Shown here: in pieces, positions 51,350-51,992 of the stretch
Numbering within the stretch: position 1 is the first letter of the stretch
How the letters are laid out: every line of letters begins with the position of its first letter
Source: Flavobacteriales bacterium
Lineage (GTDB): Bacteria; Bacteroidota; Bacteroidia; Flavobacteriales; Flavobacteriaceae
NCBI GenBank assembly: GCA_016777325.1
Contig: JADHRQ010000008.1
Coordinates: 1 to 51,992, forward strand
Direction of reading: 5' to 3'
DNA length: 51,992 nt
Translations under genes and position numbers: made by a program
The notes under the pieces: generated by a model
What the model saw: the letters and a program-made list of their open reading frames with translations, nothing else
What the model was told of the DNA's origin: nothing
Databases searched by the model: none

Positions 51350-51992
51350 CTACTTAAAAAGATTGTTTTTTAAGAGTATTAAATCCACTTCGTTTTCTTC
51401 CCAGGTTTTTTGAAACTCATCGGGCACAGGGCTAAATGTATAAGTAAATGAGCTTATAAGTATGTCAATATCTCCATCTTTATCAATGTCTCCTTTGTCT
51501 AGAAGAAACCATCTTCCAAAATTCACGTCTTCAATAATGTTTTCTTTAAACTTAAAATCCCCTAGGTTTTCTAAATAAATAAAAGCCATTTCAGGATGAT
51601 TTTCATAATCTGGAAATGTAGACACCAACGCAATATCAATGTCATTATCTTGATCAAAATCTTCAGCTACTAATCGTGTTGCTCCATTAAGTTGGTAAAA
51701 AAATGCTTCCTGAAAATTTCCATATCCATCGTTAAGTGAAATTCTCATACCGTGATATGGCTTTTGAGTGTATGTCAAATCTGCATTGTCACCATGAGCA
51801 GTAATCAAGTCTAAATCTCCATCACCATCAAAATCCATCATTTCAAACCAACTTGAACCATAATTAGGTTGGTAGCGCATTAAATATTCTGGTTTAAAGT
51901 CACCGTTTTTTTGTTGAATAAAACTAACAATTGCTTCATCTCCTTGAGCTACTAAGCTTACTAAATCCATCATGCCGTCGTTATTAACATCA
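51350..51992 (-). CDS. FG-GAP/VCBS-repeat protein, C-terminal part
   Basis: The last 213 codons of a gene that enters from the right edge; the ATG at 51973 is internal, since the reading frame continues upstream as DVNNDG. Four calcium-binding-like D-x-D/N-x-D-G-x-x-D motifs are seen: DVNNDGMMD (at the edge), DFDGDGDLD, DFDQDNDID and DIDKDGDID, the signature of FG-GAP or VCBS beta-propeller repeats. Such proteins are usually secreted and bind ligands or surfaces. No signal peptide can be judged because the N-terminus is missing, and no sorting domain is visible at the C-terminus (end LILLKNNLFK). Confidence 0.85.
   Translation of the reverse strand, partial: DVNNDGMMDLVSLVAQGDEAIVSFIQQKNGDFKPEYLMRYQPNYGSSWFEMMDFDGDGDLDLITAHGDNADLTYTQKPYHGMRISLNDGYGNFQEAFFYQLNGATRLVAEDFDQDNDIDIALVSTFPDYENHPEMAFIYLENLGDFKFKENIIEDVNFGRWFLLDKGDIDKDGDIDILISSFTYTFSPVPDEFQKTWEENEVDLILLKNNLFK

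Noticed and set aside
51000-51992. Second copy of the tRNA-Leu 3' end (attR)
   Set aside because: I looked for CCCACCCGAAG in the remaining sequence and did not find it; any second attachment site must lie outside.

Overview
The window looks like chromosome from a marine, AT-rich Flavobacteriales bacterium (Bacteroidota) with a compact genome. Four things support this. The respiratory chain is an alternative complex III (Act) fused in gene order to an aa3-type oxidase. The promoters carry the Bacteroidota -7 element TAnnTTTG and I see no Shine-Dalgarno pattern. The gene neighbourhoods (nusA-infB-SPOR-act, maeB-ruvA-gcvH-tonB, nadK-uppS-bamA-ompH, ribF-serS-rsmA-mgtE) are typical of flavobacteria. 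Intergenic gaps are tiny and many genes overlap. The placement is inferred from gene content; no 16S gene is present.

Layout. 1-3377 (minus): the start of a DUF2723 membrane protein and a secreted 1041-residue VPS10/BNR beta-propeller protein. 3463-4722: a membrane fatty-acid-hydroxylase/sterol-desaturase family protein. 4766-8757: tRNA-Gln, nusA and infB, with a terminator-like hairpin in the nusA leader and no rimP. 8752-9135 (minus): a SPOR-domain protein. 9312-20439: actABCDEF followed by cox subunits II and I, one long respiratory operon. 20485-25534: ruvB, malic enzyme, ruvA, gcvH and a TonB. 25558-30563: heme O synthase, two subunit III proteins, subunit IV, a cysteine-free SCO-like protein, a true SCO, DUF420 and a small membrane protein, that is, oxidase completion and assembly. 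30673-37037: a MacAB-TolC-type efflux operon ending in tsaB. 37049-41725 (minus): nadK, uppS, bamA, ompH (envelope assembly). 41792-43761: pdxJ, an alpha/beta hydrolase and a GNAT. 43753-50810 (minus): prs, rplY, pth, ribF, serS, rsmA, mgtE and arsC. 50906-50987: tRNA-Leu(CAA), followed by a gene-poor stretch with phased direct repeats and an FG-GAP protein running off the end, which looks like the edge of an integrated element.

How the genes work together. Quinol electrons pass through ActB/ActC/ActF and the ActA/ActE hemes to the CuA site of subunit II and the heme-copper centre of subunit I. CtaB, SCO and the small proteins build that oxidase. The rest is mostly housekeeping: translation (nusA, infB, serS, rsmA, pth, rplY, tsaB, two tRNAs), recombination (ruvA, ruvB), cofactors (pdxJ, ribF, nadK, prs) and the outer membrane (bamA, ompH, tonB, tolC).

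I found no CRISPR array, transposase, prophage or recognised defence cluster. The points most worth checking are the nusA leader hairpin, the cysteine-free SCO paralogue, the loss of sprA and rimP from loci where relatives normally carry them, the histidine tandem repeat in ActF, and the tRNA-Leu boundary at the right end.
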